A DNA stretch of 64,000 nt from Paraburkholderia ginsengiterrae (GCF_001645125.1 NZ_LXKA01000154.1:1-64000), one strand, 5' to 3'; positions 42,142 through 52,104 are shown, counted from the stretch's first letter. Notes: a model not told the origin generated them from the sequence alone. Program-made: numbers and translations.

Positions 42142-43989
42142 TCAAAACTCGATGATGCGCGGCGACAGCAGGAACAGGCGCTCCATATGGCTGTGCTCGT
42201 CGTCGCGATAGCGGAATAGCGCGCCAATCAGCGGAATCTTCGACAAGCCGGGCACGCCGGTTTCGGCATTGGTCCGCTGGTCGACACGATAACCCGCGAT
42301 CAGAAGACTCTCGCCCTGCCCGACGAACGACTCGGTATTGATCGTGCTGGTGGTGATGACCGGGATGTTGTCGACCTGCTGGCTGGTCACCGAGCCGTCT
42401 TCGATATGGACGTTGAGCTTGATCTGCGTCTGACCGTTCTCGTCGACCACGAGCGGCAGCACGCGCAACGACACGCCGGTGGAAACGCTGTACAGATCGG
42501 CCGAGGTGTAGCCCGACACGCGCACGAAGAAGCGCGTCTTCTGATCCATCACGGCTTCGACATTGTTCAGGGTCGCCACTTTCGGGCTCGCGTCGATCTT
42601 CGCGAGATTGGTCTCCTGCAGCGCATTGACGCGCGCCAGCAGATAGCGCCCGGCATTGCCGAGCACCGCGGTCAGCGACGCGCCCGCCGGCGTCGTATCG
42701 ATGACCGTCGTGCCGTCGGCGAGCGTCGAGGTGCCGAAGATCGGATTGATGTTGCCGTTGTAGCTGTTCTGCTGCGTGTTGCCGTTACCGGTCTGGAAGT
42801 CGAGATGGCTGGAGTGCGCGCGCCAGTCCACGCCGATCTGCTTGAGGGCGTTGTCGTCGATCTCGATGATGTGCGCTTCGATCTCGATCAGCTTCGGTTT
42901 CACGTCGAGCCGGTCGATCAGCGACTGATACTGCGCGAGCCGTTGCGGCAGATCGCGGATCAGCACCGAGTTCGTGCGCGGATCGGCTTCGATCACCGGC
43001 AGCGACTGCGTGCCGCCGCCGGGTGCCCCGGCGAAGTCGCCGCCGCCCGAATTGCTCGAACTGCTCGCGCCGCCGCCGTAGCCTGGCAGCGAAGGCATGC
43101 CCGAGGCGGCGCCGCCGCCCGCGCCCATGCCCTGCAGCAAGCCGCCGAGGCTGGGCTGGGCCGACCCGCCGCTGCCCGTCATGCCAGGCGGCAGCGGTGG
43201 CGGCGTGACGCCGGCCGGATAACCGCCGCCGTTCGTGCCGCCGGTCACGTCCTGCATCGGCTGCAGACGGCGCATGGTCGGCACGACCGCATTGCGCTCG
43301 TCGTCGCCGCCGCCGTTGCGCGAACCGCTCTTGTCCTGCGGGTGATACATGCCGGCCAGCACGTTCGCGACGCCGGGCACCGAGACCGTCTTGCCGTCGA
43401 TCTCGACGTTGTGATCGGCCGCCCACGCATGATGCAGCGAGAACACGCGCACCTCCGACCCGGTGCGCTGCCCGGCATTCTGATCGAGCCGGCGCGCGAC
43501 CTCCGCGACGAGTTGCACGTAAGGCACCGGCCCGCTCACGAGCGCCGTGCCCTGGCTCGGGTCATACATGATCGGAAAGCGCGGATTGGCGACGTGCAAC
43601 TGGTCGAGCGCGGCGCGCAGGTCCGCCGTGCTCGCATAGTCGAGCTTGACGACCTGACGCGTCACGCTGTTGACGTCGCTGATCGACAGCACGTTGCCGT
43701 CGTAGAACCAGACAAAGCCGAAGGTCGACGCGAGGGTGTCGAGAAAACGTTGCGGCGACATATCGAACTGCCCGGTCACGGTGCCATGCACGTCGTCCGA
43801 GATGGTGGCCGGCACCCCTTGGCCGGCCGTGAAATCACGCAAGACTTCCTTGAGGTCCTTGCCTTCGGCCGAGATATGAACCATCGAACCGCGCCAGTGT
43901 ATCGTCGCCGCATCGGCAACGTGCCCGCCAGTCGCGAATGCCAGGGACGCTGCCGCCAGGGCAGCGCAGATGAGCCGTTTCTTCTTCAT
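42142..43989 (-). CDS. hrcC: T3SS outer-membrane secretin HrcC
   Basis: Forms the outer-membrane ring of the injectisome. The 615-residue protein has a signal peptide (MKKKRLICAALAAASLAFATG), N-terminal ring domains (DLKEVLRDFTAGQGVPATI, RQVVKLDYASTADLRAAL) and a secretin core ending with VPGLSKIPLIGALFRYR and SPRIIEF. A Gly/Ser/Pro-rich insert of about 90 residues (approx. 225-320) interrupts the ring modules. I prefer ATG 43989; a GTG at 44001 adds 4 residues. It follows hrpB on the same strand by 126 bp; no PIP box is visible in that gap, so it may be transcribed with hrpB. Confidence 0.95.
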   Translation of the reverse strand: MKKKRLICAALAAASLAFATGGHVADAATIHWRGSMVHISAEGKDLKEVLRDFTAGQGVPATISDDVHGTVTGQFDMSPQRFLDTLASTFGFVWFYDGNVLSISDVNSVTRQVVKLDYASTADLRAALDQLHVANPRFPIMYDPSQGTALVSGPVPYVQLVAEVARRLDQNAGQRTGSEVRVFSLHHAWAADHNVEIDGKTVSVPGVANVLAGMYHPQDKSGSRNGGGDDERNAVVPTMRRLQPMQDVTGGTNGGGYPAGVTPPPLPPGMTGSGGSAQPSLGGLLQGMGAGGGAASGMPSLPGYGGGASSSSNSGGGDFAGAPGGGTQSLPVIEADPRTNSVLIRDLPQRLAQYQSLIDRLDVKPKLIEIEAHIIEIDDNALKQIGVDWRAHSSHLDFQTGNGNTQQNSYNGNINPIFGTSTLADGTTVIDTTPAGASLTAVLGNAGRYLLARVNALQETNLAKIDASPKVATLNNVEAVMDQKTRFFVRVSGYTSADLYSVSTGVSLRVLPLVVDENGQTQIKLNVHIEDGSVTSQQVDNIPVITTSTINTESFVGQGESLLIAGYRVDQRTNAETGVPGLSKIPLIGALFRYRDDEHSHMERLFLLSPRIIEF

Positions 43990-44115
43990 CAGGAAATCCA
44001 CGAATAGGATAAGTTGATCGCGGCGGCCGGCGCCGCGCCACTAACACGACTGACCGTGCCGAGGGCGCAAGCAAGCGCGAGGCGCCGCGCAAAAGCGACG
44101 CGCCGGATGCCGTGC

Positions 44116-45570
44116 CTAGCGCCCCAGCGTTTCCGAGGGCGCTTCGTGAAACTGCTTGCGATAACTGCTGACGAGCGTCGAGCGGTTTTGCACGCCCCAC
44201 TTGTTCGCCGCGCACAGCACGCTGCGATCGCTCGTGAACGAGTCCTGAAGCAGTTCGGCGCGGATGCGCTCCATGCGTTGCCGCCGGATCAGCTCGGTCG
44301 GCGACAGACCGAGGAAGTTCTTGAACGCGCTTTGCAGCGCGCGTTCCGTCACGCCCACTTCGGCCGCGACTTCACGCACCGACAGGTCGTGACGGTCGAG
44401 GTTTTCCTGCAGGTAGCGATAGGCGCGCCGGTATTTCGCGGGCAGCCGCGCGCCGACATCGTCGAGTTGCGCCGCGTGCCGCGCGGCCCGGTTGGAGAAC
44501 GGCGCGATCGCCTGCGCGTCGTCGCGCAGGCATTGCGTCGTGATCAACGCATAGCGGCTGTACAGCTGGATCGACTCGCGCGTGCGGCCCTGCAACTGAC
44601 GCACCTTGGCGACGCAGTACAGGTACTCGAGCTGACGGTGTCCGGTGGATGCCGCGGAATCGCTGCGATGCAGCGGTTCGAGCACCGTTTCCGCGAGTTG
44701 CGTGGCCTCCGAGGCGAGCGCCGCCAGCACGATCTCGAAGCGTGTCGTGCGCACGTAGTCATGCAGGCCGGCGTTCTGCGCCCAGCTCAGATGCGCGGTG
44801 ATGTCGTTCATCGCATCACGCTCGCCCTTGAGCAGCGCACGCAGATGCCGCAGAAAGCCGATCCGCTCGCGCAACAGCGGCGCCTGCACGCGCGCCGCCT
44901 CGGCTTCGCAAAGATCCGCGGCTTCGGCGGCGTCGCCGCCGCCCGGCATGCGCTCGTCGGCCATGCCGGATTGCCAGTACACGTGATCGCCGAGCAGCGG
45001 CGAGGAGCGCAGTTCGCGCTGCACCGCGATGTCGAAGCGCAGTGTGGTGACCACATCGCGCCAGTGCGTCGAGCCGCCCTCGCTCGCCGACGCGGCCATG
45101 GCCGCGAGTTCGTCGACAGCATCGGAGGCGTCGCGCGATTGGCCCAACTCGTAGAGCGCGCAGGCAATGCCGAAACGCGCTTCGAGGCGTTGCACCGGCG
45201 CGATGCCGGTTTCGTCGACGACCCGCGCGAAGCACGACAGCGCGGTTGCGAAACGATGGCGAAACAGCGCTTGCCAGCCGACATTGCGGCACGACGCGGC
45301 GCGAATCGCCTCACGCGGGGTACGGATCGCCTTCTGCGCGCGGCGATATTGCTCCTCCGCTTCGTCGCCAATGCCCAGTGTCATTTGCATGTCTGCATAG
45401 AGTTGCAGAAGCCACGGCATATCGGCACTCTGGCCGGCCTCTTCAGCCCAGCGGTTGGCCTGTGCGCGGGCCGCATTGAGATTGCCTTCCTGCAGCTTGT
45501 CGAGAAATCCCTCCGGCAGCCTTGGCACGCTGAGTGCCGCGGCGAATGGGAAATAAAGCGTCAGAAACAT
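44116..45570 (-). CDS. hrpB: HrpB/HrpX-type AraC-family activator
   Basis: Master activator of the hrp regulon, 484 residues, close to Ralstonia HrpB (about 477). The first 370 residues are helical TPR-like repeats, as in HrpB/HrpX; residues about 385-484 are the AraC DNA-binding domain: RRAYRYLQENLDRHDLSVREVAAEVGVTERALQSAFKNFLGLSPTELI in outline, then the second helix-turn-helix with KWGVQNRSTLVSSYRKQF. It binds PIP boxes (TTCGB-N15-TTCGB), nine of which lie in this window. ATG 45570 follows GAGGAG. It lies between hrcT and hrcC and is probably activated by HrpG. Confidence 0.93.
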   Translation of the reverse strand: MFLTLYFPFAAALSVPRLPEGFLDKLQEGNLNAARAQANRWAEEAGQSADMPWLLQLYADMQMTLGIGDEAEEQYRRAQKAIRTPREAIRAASCRNVGWQALFRHRFATALSCFARVVDETGIAPVQRLEARFGIACALYELGQSRDASDAVDELAAMAASASEGGSTHWRDVVTTLRFDIAVQRELRSSPLLGDHVYWQSGMADERMPGGGDAAEAADLCEAEAARVQAPLLRERIGFLRHLRALLKGERDAMNDITAHLSWAQNAGLHDYVRTTRFEIVLAALASEATQLAETVLEPLHRSDSAASTGHRQLEYLYCVAKVRQLQGRTRESIQLYSRYALITTQCLRDDAQAIAPFSNRAARHAAQLDDVGARLPAKYRRAYRYLQENLDRHDLSVREVAAEVGVTERALQSAFKNFLGLSPTELIRRQRMERIRAELLQDSFTSDRSVLCAANKWGVQNRSTLVSSYRKQFHEAPSETLGR

Positions 45571-45859
45571 CGTTCAACTCCTCGTTGATGCACGGCATTG
45601 GCCTGCGTGCATGACATGCGGCGCCGATGGTGGATCTATGTCCACGAATGCAGCGAGGTGAAGTGCGATGTGACCGGCGCCCGCGTTGCCCCAATGTATA
45701 GAAACGGGTGGCGCGAATTTTCAACAAATCTGATAGCGGAGCTTGATTTGAGAGCTATTGAGAATTGGACGGCCGTTTGCTTTTGCTCTCGCGGATTAAC
45801 AACAAAATAAGCGGCAAATAAGGGATTGAGGTTCACGAAGACAGCGGTAAAAACGCCGC
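45571..45859 (-). promoter_or_regulatory. hrpB upstream region
   Basis: A 289-bp AT-rich gap between the end of hrcT and the start of hrpB. It probably holds the HrpG-responsive hrpB promoter. I found no PIP pair in it, which fits HrpB not driving its own gene directly. Confidence 0.4.
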
Positions 45860-46675
45860 CTATTTTTTCATTGCATCGGAGATGGATCGCAATTGTTCGC
45901 CAAGACTGGTCAATATCAATTGGTCCTTCACCTGGTCGACGAAGATCCCCACGAATAGCGCAAGTATCAGCACGGTCAGCGCGCCTTTGACCGGTTGGCT
46001 CAAACTCACGAGATCGAGTTTTTGCGCGGATTTCGCGCCGAATCCAAAAGCGAGATCGACAAGCAGCAGCACGAACATCATCGGCGCGGCGAGTTTCGCC
46101 GTGGTCTGCATCAGCGTATCGGTCTGATTCAGCACGAAACTCTCCAGCACGCTGGAGGCCACCGGCGTACTCGAAGTCAACGGCCACCAGTGATACGACT
46201 CGTAGAGCACGCCGAGCAGAAACGTCATGCCGCCAAAGGTCCAGAACGCGACGCTCGCCACCTGGGCGAGCAGGACCGCGGTCGGCGTGGACTGGTCCTG
46301 ACGCATCGGGTTCGTGATCTGCACGTTGTTGTAGCCGGTCAGATCGTCGACGTAAGTGCCCGCGGCTTCCGCCACCCAGAACACGGTCGATGCGGCGAAC
46401 CCCAGCACCAGCCCGATAATGCCCTCGCGCAGGCCGATTTCGATCAGCGTCACACCCGTGAGCGACGTGATGAGCGAGGCCGGTTGCCCGTATGCGATGA
46501 ACGAACTGAACAGCAGCACGATGCCGTTGCGCACTACGCCCTGGAGGATGCCGTCGGCCGTGGGCGGAAAAATGTAAAGCATCACGAAGAGCCGCACCGA
46601 ACAGACCGCCAGCACCATCAGGTAGTCCATCAGCGAGGTGCCGAACTGCGGGAGTGTGGTTAGGGCTTCGTTCAT
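45860..46675 (-). CDS. hrcT: T3SS export apparatus protein HrcT
   Basis: Inner-membrane SpaR/YscT/HrcT family protein of 271 residues with about six to seven hydrophobic segments; it forms part of the HrcRST export gate. Recognisable stretches are RLFVMLYIFPPTAD, LREGIIGLVLGFAAS, DDLTGYNNVQITNPM and AAPMMFVLLLVDLAFGF. The last gene of the hrpB1 operon, as in Xanthomonas. ATG 46675 is chosen because it begins the conserved domain; an in-frame upstream start would overlap hrpB7. Confidence 0.94.
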   Translation of the reverse strand: MNEALTTLPQFGTSLMDYLMVLAVCSVRLFVMLYIFPPTADGILQGVVRNGIVLLFSSFIAYGQPASLITSLTGVTLIEIGLREGIIGLVLGFAASTVFWVAEAAGTYVDDLTGYNNVQITNPMRQDQSTPTAVLLAQVASVAFWTFGGMTFLLGVLYESYHWWPLTSSTPVASSVLESFVLNQTDTLMQTTAKLAAPMMFVLLLVDLAFGFGAKSAQKLDLVSLSQPVKGALTVLILALFVGIFVDQVKDQLILTSLGEQLRSISDAMKK

Positions 46676-46718
46676 CCGTGGCTTGTGCAGTGAGTGATGC
46701 GCCGGGTCATGGTCCGTC

Positions 46719-47237
46719 TCATACGACGGAGCGCGCGTTGATGCGCATGCGTGCGAGCGCGGCTTCTTCCGCCTCCTCATCGGCGGCGTCGCTCGCGGCG
46801 GCCTCAACCGATCGCCGGATCTCCGCGACGCGCGCTTTGCAGATGTCGATCCGGCCGCGATTGTTCGCGATCGCGCGCAACGTCGCCGCGACTTCGAGCG
46901 CCTTGGCCTCGACCGCCTGCTCCAGCATCGCGAGTTCGCCTTCGGCCACCCGCAGCCGGTCCGCGACGATCTCCGCGTGGCGCATGCTGGCGTTCATCTC
47001 GGCGAGAGCGAACGCTTTACTGCCACTCATCAGTTGAGCGATGCGTTCATGGCACGCCAGCAGCAGCTCGCGCTCGCTCTGCACAGCCGCGCTTTTGTCG
47101 TCGCGCTGCGCGGCGGCGTGCGCGTGCTGTTCGCGCTGGGCGGCGAGCGTGTTGCGCAAGCTGTCCTCGAGCCGCGTGCGGCGCTCGGCCGTGCGGCGCA
47201 ACGCTGCGATACGCCGGTCGGCCGCGTTCATTCCCAT
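46719..47237 (-). CDS. hrpB7: T3SS stalk protein HrpB7 (HrpO/YscO type)
   Basis: A 172-residue, almost fully helical protein rich in Ala, Arg and Glu with heptad spacing, as expected for the coiled-coil stalk that sits on the HrcN ATPase (SctO, equivalent to FliJ). It lies between hrcN and hrcT, the position of hrpB7 in Xanthomonas and hrpD in Ralstonia. Identification is from position and coiled coil rather than strong motifs. ATG 47237 or 47231 are both possible. Confidence 0.78.
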   Translation of the reverse strand: MGMNAADRRIAALRRTAERRTRLEDSLRNTLAAQREQHAHAAAQRDDKSAAVQSERELLLACHERIAQLMSGSKAFALAEMNASMRHAEIVADRLRVAEGELAMLEQAVEAKALEVAATLRAIANNRGRIDICKARVAEIRRSVEAAASDAADEEAEEAALARMRINARSVV

Positions 47238-47256
47238 ACAGGCATCCCCATGCGCG

Positions 47257-48636
47257 TCAGCCGCCGGCGAGGTTGAAGAGCTGCGCCTCGGTATCCGCGG
47301 GGGCCGCGAACTGGTCGGTCGCCTGCGAGAAAAATGCCCGGATCGCGTCGATCTTGCCGATGGCCTCGTCGGCGAGCGGATTGCCGCCCGGTTTGTATTC
47401 GCCGATCTGCAGCAGCATCTCGACCTCGCGATGACTCGCCAGCAACTCGCGCACGCGCGCCGCGGCCTGCACGTAGTCGCGCGACATCACCTGCGGCATC
47501 ACGCGCGAGAGGCTCGCGAGCACGTCGATGGCCGGGTACTGGTTCTTCGCCGCGATCTCGCGCGAGAGGATCATGTGACCGTCGAGAATGCCGCGCACTT
47601 CTTCGGCGATCGGATCGCTGCCCGAATCGTCTTCGGCCAGCACGGTGTAGAGCGCCGTGATCGAACCGGTGGCGCCCATCCCTGCGCGCTCCAGCAGACG
47701 CGGCAGCTCGGCGAAGATCGACGGTGGAAAGCCGCGCCGCGCGGGCGGCTCGCCGGCCGCGAGACCGATCTCGCGCTGCGCGCGGGCAAAACGGGTGAGC
47801 GAATCCATCATCAGCAGCACGCGGCGCCCCTGATCGCGGAAATGTTCGGCGATCGCGGTGGCCACGTACGCGGCCTTCGCGCGTTCGATCGACGAGCGGT
47901 CCGAGGTCGCGCACACCACGATCGAGCGCTCCATGCCCTCGGGTCCGAGTATCAGCTCGACGAACTCGCGCACTTCCCGGCCGCGTTCACCGATCAGCGC
48001 GATCACCGTCACGTCGCATTGCGCGCCGCGTGCGAACATGCCGAGCAAGGTGCTCTTGCCGACGCCGGCGGGCGCGAAGATACCCATGCGCTGCCCCTCG
48101 GCGAGCGTCATCATGCCGTCCACCACGCGCACGCCGGTCGCGAGCGGCGCTTCGATCATCTGGCGGCTCATCGGGTCGGGCGGACTGGCGAAGATCGGCC
48201 GTTCGTCCTCTGCTTCGATGGGACCGAGTCCGTCGATCGGCTGGCCGAGGCTGTCGATCACGCGGCCGAGCAGCGCATCGCCGACCGGCACGGACAGCGG
48301 CCGTCCGAGTCCGATCACCTGAGTCGAGCGCGAGATGTCGGCGAGCCGCGAGAACGGCGACAGCAACGCAACGTCACGCGTAAAGCCGATCACCTCGGCA
48401 TGCTGCAGCAATGCGCCGTTGGCCGAACGCAACTCGCAGAGTTCGCCCAGCGTGACATCGAGTCCGGCAACTTTGACGAGCGTGCCGATGACTTCGAGCA
48501 CCTTGCCGCTGCGGGCGATATTGCGAGTGGCGAGAATCTCCTGCTCGATGGCGTCAGTCAGCCGCTCGACATCGAAGAGCGGCCGCGGGCGGCTGCCGTC
48601 GGAGCGTTCATCGGCGAGTGGGCGAGAGGAAGTCAT
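47257..48636 (-). CDS. hrcN: T3SS ATPase HrcN
   Basis: Hexameric F1-type ATPase (SctN) that unfolds and strips chaperones from substrates. The 459-residue protein has Walker [24 protein letters not shown], Walker [20 protein letters not shown] and the Arg-rich [16 protein letters not shown] region near the C-terminus. Full length for the family. It lies 19 bp before hrpB7 and 30 bp after hrpB5. Confidence 0.97.
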   Translation of the reverse strand: MTSSRPLADERSDGSRPRPLFDVERLTDAIEQEILATRNIARSGKVLEVIGTLVKVAGLDVTLGELCELRSANGALLQHAEVIGFTRDVALLSPFSRLADISRSTQVIGLGRPLSVPVGDALLGRVIDSLGQPIDGLGPIEAEDERPIFASPPDPMSRQMIEAPLATGVRVVDGMMTLAEGQRMGIFAPAGVGKSTLLGMFARGAQCDVTVIALIGERGREVREFVELILGPEGMERSIVVCATSDRSSIERAKAAYVATAIAEHFRDQGRRVLLMMDSLTRFARAQREIGLAAGEPPARRGFPPSIFAELPRLLERAGMGATGSITALYTVLAEDDSGSDPIAEEVRGILDGHMILSREIAAKNQYPAIDVLASLSRVMPQVMSRDYVQAAARVRELLASHREVEMLLQIGEYKPGGNPLADEAIGKIDAIRAFFSQATDQFAAPADTEAQLFNLAGG

Positions 48637-48666
48637 CGTGCGAGCGAAGTGCCGTGAGGGCGCCCT

Positions 48667-49446
48667 TTAAGTGCCGTCGGCGTCGGCGGGTTGATCGTCA
48701 AGCTCCGAGGCCTCCGGATCGCCGTAGCCCTCGCCCGCCGACTGCTTGAGCGCGCGCGCCACCGCGGAACGCATCGCGCGCAATTGCGTCGCGAGACTCG
48801 CATCGACCGCGCCGAAGTCCGATTCGCAGATGCAACTGCCCGCGTCGAGCCGCTTGTCGGCCACCACCGAGAGCGGGAACGGCCGGCCCAGTTCGCGCCA
48901 GCGGGCCGACAGCCGCTCGAAGGCGATGCAGGCTTTGTCGTAGTCCCCTGGACTGACGGCGACCCGCAGATAGGTCGCGCCTTCGACGATCCGGTCGACC
49001 GTGGTCAGCGCCCGTTCGAACAGCAGATTCGACTCCTGCACATTGACGATCTGCTCGACGGCCACCGTGACGATTTCCGCGAGGCGTTCGCGCATTTTCG
49101 TCTGCGTGCGCCGCTGCTCGGCTCCCGCATCCGCTAGCCTCTCGATCCAGTCGGCCAGTGCCTGTTGCTCGCCGTCGCGGTAACCCTGCTCGGCGGCCGC
49201 GTCGTAGTCGCGGCGCGCCGCGGCGAGAATCTCCCGCGCCTCGTGACGCGCGGCGTCGAGCACGGCTTGTGCTTCGTCGCGGGCCAGTGCGAGCGTCGTG
49301 TCGCGATCCGCGGCGAGTTGCGCGTAGGCCTCGTCGATCTCCAGCAACGCGCCGAAGGTGGCGCGCGGAATCACGTCCGCGTGAACGCCGACGCGCGCAC
49401 TCGGGCTCTGCGCCAGCTCACGATCCGCTCTCAGCCAAATGACCAT
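48667..49446 (-). CDS. hrpB5: T3SS ATPase regulator HrpB5/HrcL (SctL)
   Basis: A 259-residue peripheral stator that links HrcN to the sorting platform (FliH-like). It begins MVIWLRADRELAQ, has a long Ala/Glu/Arg coiled coil (residues about 45-110) and a globular C-terminal part with VEQIVNVQESNLLFERAL and the acidic tail EASELDDQPADADGT. ATG 49446 overlaps the end of hrpB4 by 16 bases; longer in-frame extensions upstream are shadow sequence. Operon position matches Xanthomonas hrpB5. Confidence 0.9.
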   Translation of the reverse strand: MVIWLRADRELAQSPSARVGVHADVIPRATFGALLEIDEAYAQLAADRDTTLALARDEAQAVLDAARHEAREILAAARRDYDAAAEQGYRDGEQQALADWIERLADAGAEQRRTQTKMRERLAEIVTVAVEQIVNVQESNLLFERALTTVDRIVEGATYLRVAVSPGDYDKACIAFERLSARWRELGRPFPLSVVADKRLDAGSCICESDFGAVDASLATQLRAMRSAVARALKQSAGEGYGDPEASELDDQPADADGT

Positions 49447-50171
49447 GCCGACTCCGGTAGCAGTTCCGGCAAGCGCGCGAGCAGCTGCGCGGTGCCGTCC
49501 GCATCGAGTTCGCGCCCGCCTGCGTCGAGCCACGGCGACGCGGGAAGCGTGCGTGGCAACGCAAGCCGCAGCAACGCGAATGGCGCGGCGATGCTGCGGC
49601 TGTCGCGCATTAGTAGCGCGTAGCCTTCGTACGCGAGCGTGTCGGCATCGAGGCGGTCGAGCGCGGGGAGCTTGCCGCGCGCGGTCAGGAGCGCGGTATC
49701 CGGTGCGTTCGCCGCGGCGGAGGTGCGGGTGGCACCCGTTGTACCTGCGGCGCCGCTCGTCAAACGGTCGAGCGGCACGCCGACCCATTCCGATAGCTGC
49801 GTGCGAGTGCGTTTATCGATCAGGCGCCGCACATCGGCGCGGCGCAATACGAGCGAGCGCATGCGCAGCACGCGCAGCCCCCACTCCGGCGGCAGCGCGT
49901 CGAGCATGGCGAGATTGGGTGCCTGCAGGGCGTCGAAGGGCGGCGCTTGTATGCCGAGCGCTCGCAGCAGCGCGAGCGAACAGGCCTCGCTTTGCTCACG
50001 TTTCGCGTTCGCCAGCGCGGCTCGCACGCCGTCGAGGCGCACGGGGTCGACACCGAGCGCGGCAGCCAGCCAGGACGAATGGACCCAGCGCGCAGCTTCA
50101 CGGGCATTGCGTTCGTACGCGGCGAGCACCGCCGCCGCGCGCGCGAACGGGAACGCGGTGGATGCGCCCAT
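49431..50171 (-). CDS. hrpB4: T3SS sorting-platform protein HrpB4 (SctK)
   Basis: A 246-residue protein of the HrpB4/SctK class, connecting the cytoplasmic sorting platform to the basal ring. The recognisable element is PPEWGLRVLRMRSLVLRRADVRRLIDK followed by SEWVGVPLDRL. A Gly/Ala/Thr-rich linker splits the C-terminal third. ATG 50171 overlaps the hrcJ stop (TGATG). Order hrcJ-hrpB4-hrpB5-hrcN matches Xanthomonas. Confidence 0.85.
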   Translation of the reverse strand: MGASTAFPFARAAAVLAAYERNAREAARWVHSSWLAAALGVDPVRLDGVRAALANAKREQSEACSLALLRALGIQAPPFDALQAPNLAMLDALPPEWGLRVLRMRSLVLRRADVRRLIDKRTRTQLSEWVGVPLDRLTSGAAGTTGATRTSAAANAPDTALLTARGKLPALDRLDADTLAYEGYALLMRDSRSIAAPFALLRLALPRTLPASPWLDAGGRELDADGTAQLLARLPELLPESAWSFG

Positions 50172-51010
50172 CAGGCCGTCGACGTCGGTTTGGCGCGCCG
50201 CAACCGTGCAAGCAGCGCAGCCAATTTCGCACCCGGCCCGCTCGAAGCCAGCTTCGCCGGCATGCCGCGCTTCATCCAGATGAAGAGCGCGGCGGCGCAA
50301 ACAAGAAACACGAGCGCCGCGCCGACGATCATCGGCAACGGCGATTGCGCCTGCGGCAAACGCGACAGGTCCACCGGGTCGGCCGGCACCGCGGTCACGC
50401 TGACGGCGTCATAAGTGAGCCCTTCGACGCTGTGCATGACGAGCGTCTTGATCTGCGGCACGAGCGTGCTGGCGTCCGAGTCCGGCCGATACTTGATGAA
50501 GACCGACGCCGACGAGGGCTTGATCTGCTGCGCGAGCGGGTCGTTATTCGGCAGCACGATCTGCACCCGCGCGACGATCACGCCGTCGATCTTCGAGAGC
50601 GTCGAGGACAGCTCCTGCGACAAGCCGTAGATAAAGCGCACGCGCTCTTCGGTCGGCGTCGACACGAGGCCGTCCTTCTTGAAGAGACCGCCGAGATCGT
50701 CATACTTGCTGTGCGGCAAGCCGCGCGCCCGCAGCACTTCCATCGCGCGAACCATCTGGTTCTGATCGACATCGAGCGCCCAGGTCTTGCCGTCGTCCGA
50801 AGTGGCTTTGGTCGCGTCGACGCCCTGCTCCAGCAGCGCGACCACCATCTCGTTGACGTCCTGCTCCGACAGATTGCCGTACAGCTCTTTCTGACACCCG
50901 GCGAGCGTCATGCATAGCGCGAGCGCTACGCACAGCGCGCCGCCGCGCGTCATCAGGCGCTTCAACGAGCACCCCATCGCGCCAGCCAGGTCGGGATTCG
51001 TGTCGCGCAT
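50171..51010 (-). CDS. hrcJ: T3SS inner-ring lipoprotein HrcJ
   Basis: SctJ/YscJ family lipoprotein of the inner-membrane ring, 279 residues. The signal peptide ends in the lipobox LAGC (Cys39), followed by the ring-building domain (LSEQDVNEMVVALLEQGVDA, YGLSQELSSTLSKIDGVIVARVQIVLP) and a C-terminal membrane helix (LPMIVGAALVFLVCAAALFIWM). ATG 51010 gives a long n-region; in-frame ATGs at 50977 and 50953 are alternatives. Confidence 0.96.
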   Translation of the reverse strand: MRDTNPDLAGAMGCSLKRLMTRGGALCVALALCMTLAGCQKELYGNLSEQDVNEMVVALLEQGVDATKATSDDGKTWALDVDQNQMVRAMEVLRARGLPHSKYDDLGGLFKKDGLVSTPTEERVRFIYGLSQELSSTLSKIDGVIVARVQIVLPNNDPLAQQIKPSSASVFIKYRPDSDASTLVPQIKTLVMHSVEGLTYDAVSVTAVPADPVDLSRLPQAQSPLPMIVGAALVFLVCAAALFIWMKRGMPAKLASSGPGAKLAALLARLRRAKPTSTA

Positions 51011-51013
51011 GCG

Positions 51014-51403
51014 CTATTGATTCTTCATCAGGGTTTCGAGCGAGGATTTCGAAGAATCGACGACACTCATCTTCGCTTCCATGTCGAGCTGGGTGCTCGC
51101 CAGTTCGAGTGTCACCTTCATCGTCGCGGCCGTCATCTCCTGCATCGACATATCCGGCGCATGGTCCGACAGCGACACCACGTCGTTGACGGAGCGCTGC
51201 AACTCGGCGTCCTGCGACGCCACCAGCTTCGAGACGACGTTGCCGCCGTCGTTCGCGCCGTGCGACGGCGCCTCCATGCGCGGATGCTGCATCAGCGATT
51301 TGAACTTGTCGCCGAGCTGCTGCATGGATGGGTCCGCGGTGGACTGCGCCGCGCTCTTTTCAAGCGCGGCGGCAATCTGCTTCGACGTGACGGACACGCT
51401 CAT
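51014..51403 (-). CDS. hrpB2: T3SS inner-rod/early substrate HrpB2 (SctI)
   Basis: A small 129-residue secreted protein of the HrpB2 family, the inner rod of Hrp2 systems and an early export substrate. The C-terminal helix MQEMTAATMKVTLELASTQLDMEAKMSVVDSS in outline matches the conserved rod region. ATG 51403 has GGGAG upstream. Four bases separate its stop from hrcJ. Confidence 0.88.
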   Translation of the reverse strand: MSVSVTSKQIAAALEKSAAQSTADPSMQQLGDKFKSLMQHPRMEAPSHGANDGGNVVSKLVASQDAELQRSVNDVVSLSDHAPDMSMQEMTAATMKVTLELASTQLDMEAKMSVVDSSKSSLETLMKNQ

Positions 51404-51436
51404 GGCCGGTCTCCCGCAAAACGTTCGTGGCGTGGA

Positions 51437-52006
51437 TCAGATGCGCAGATAGTTGTGCTGGCCGACCGTCTCAGCCGGCGTGGCGCTCACCGCAACGCCT
51501 TGTTCGCTCTCCTCTTCGCTCTCGTCGCCGAGCGCCGCAATCGACATCGGCACTTCAAACTTGCCGCCATTGCGATAGGTGCGCACCGCCGCACGCAGAT
51601 CGTCGCGCGCCTCGAGCGCACGCACCAGCCGGCGGGTATTGCGGTCGGGATTTTCTTCCATCGCTTCGCCCGCGCTGCGGCGCCAGTTCGGATCGCCCTT
51701 GGCGGACAGGCAGAAGGCGAGCAGCGCCTTGGCATAGGCAAAACGCGGCGCGTCGGCGATCACCTGGTGGAACACCTGAATCGCGTCGTCCCAGTTGCCG
51801 CGCTGCATGTGCAGCACCGCGTCGACAGTTTCCAGTTCCGCCATCTTCGGGCGCAGCACGCGCAATGCATCGAGCACCAGTTCGATATCGTACGGATCGA
51901 CTTCAAGGACCGGGAAGTTGTTGAGCAGCACCGCGGAGATCGTTTCGATCAGGCCGCTGACGATGTCCTGACTGCAATTCAGATAGTTCGTCGAAGTAAC
52001 ACTCAT
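51437..52006 (-). CDS. hrpB1: HrpB1/HrpK-family protein
   Basis: First gene of the leftward core operon, 189 residues. The TPR-like HrpB1/HrpK pattern is LVLDALRVLRPKMAELETVDAVLHMQRGNWDDAIQVFHQV in outline, followed by SAKGDPNWRRSA. Its exact role is not settled; it is conserved in Hrp2 clusters. It is driven from a perfect PIP promoter at 52105-52166. A shorter relative lies at 23080-23487. Confidence 0.88.
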   Translation of the reverse strand: MSVTSTNYLNCSQDIVSGLIETISAVLLNNFPVLEVDPYDIELVLDALRVLRPKMAELETVDAVLHMQRGNWDDAIQVFHQVIADAPRFAYAKALLAFCLSAKGDPNWRRSAGEAMEENPDRNTRRLVRALEARDDLRAAVRTYRNGGKFEVPMSIAALGDESEEESEQGVAVSATPAETVGQHNYLRI

Positions 52007-52104
52007 GATGCAGAGCTCCCGCTAGGTGGATGCCGACCGGCAAGAAGGGACAGCCGCAGCGCGTTCGAGCCTGGTCCGGCGCACGCCTGAGCTTCGATAT
52101 GCGG

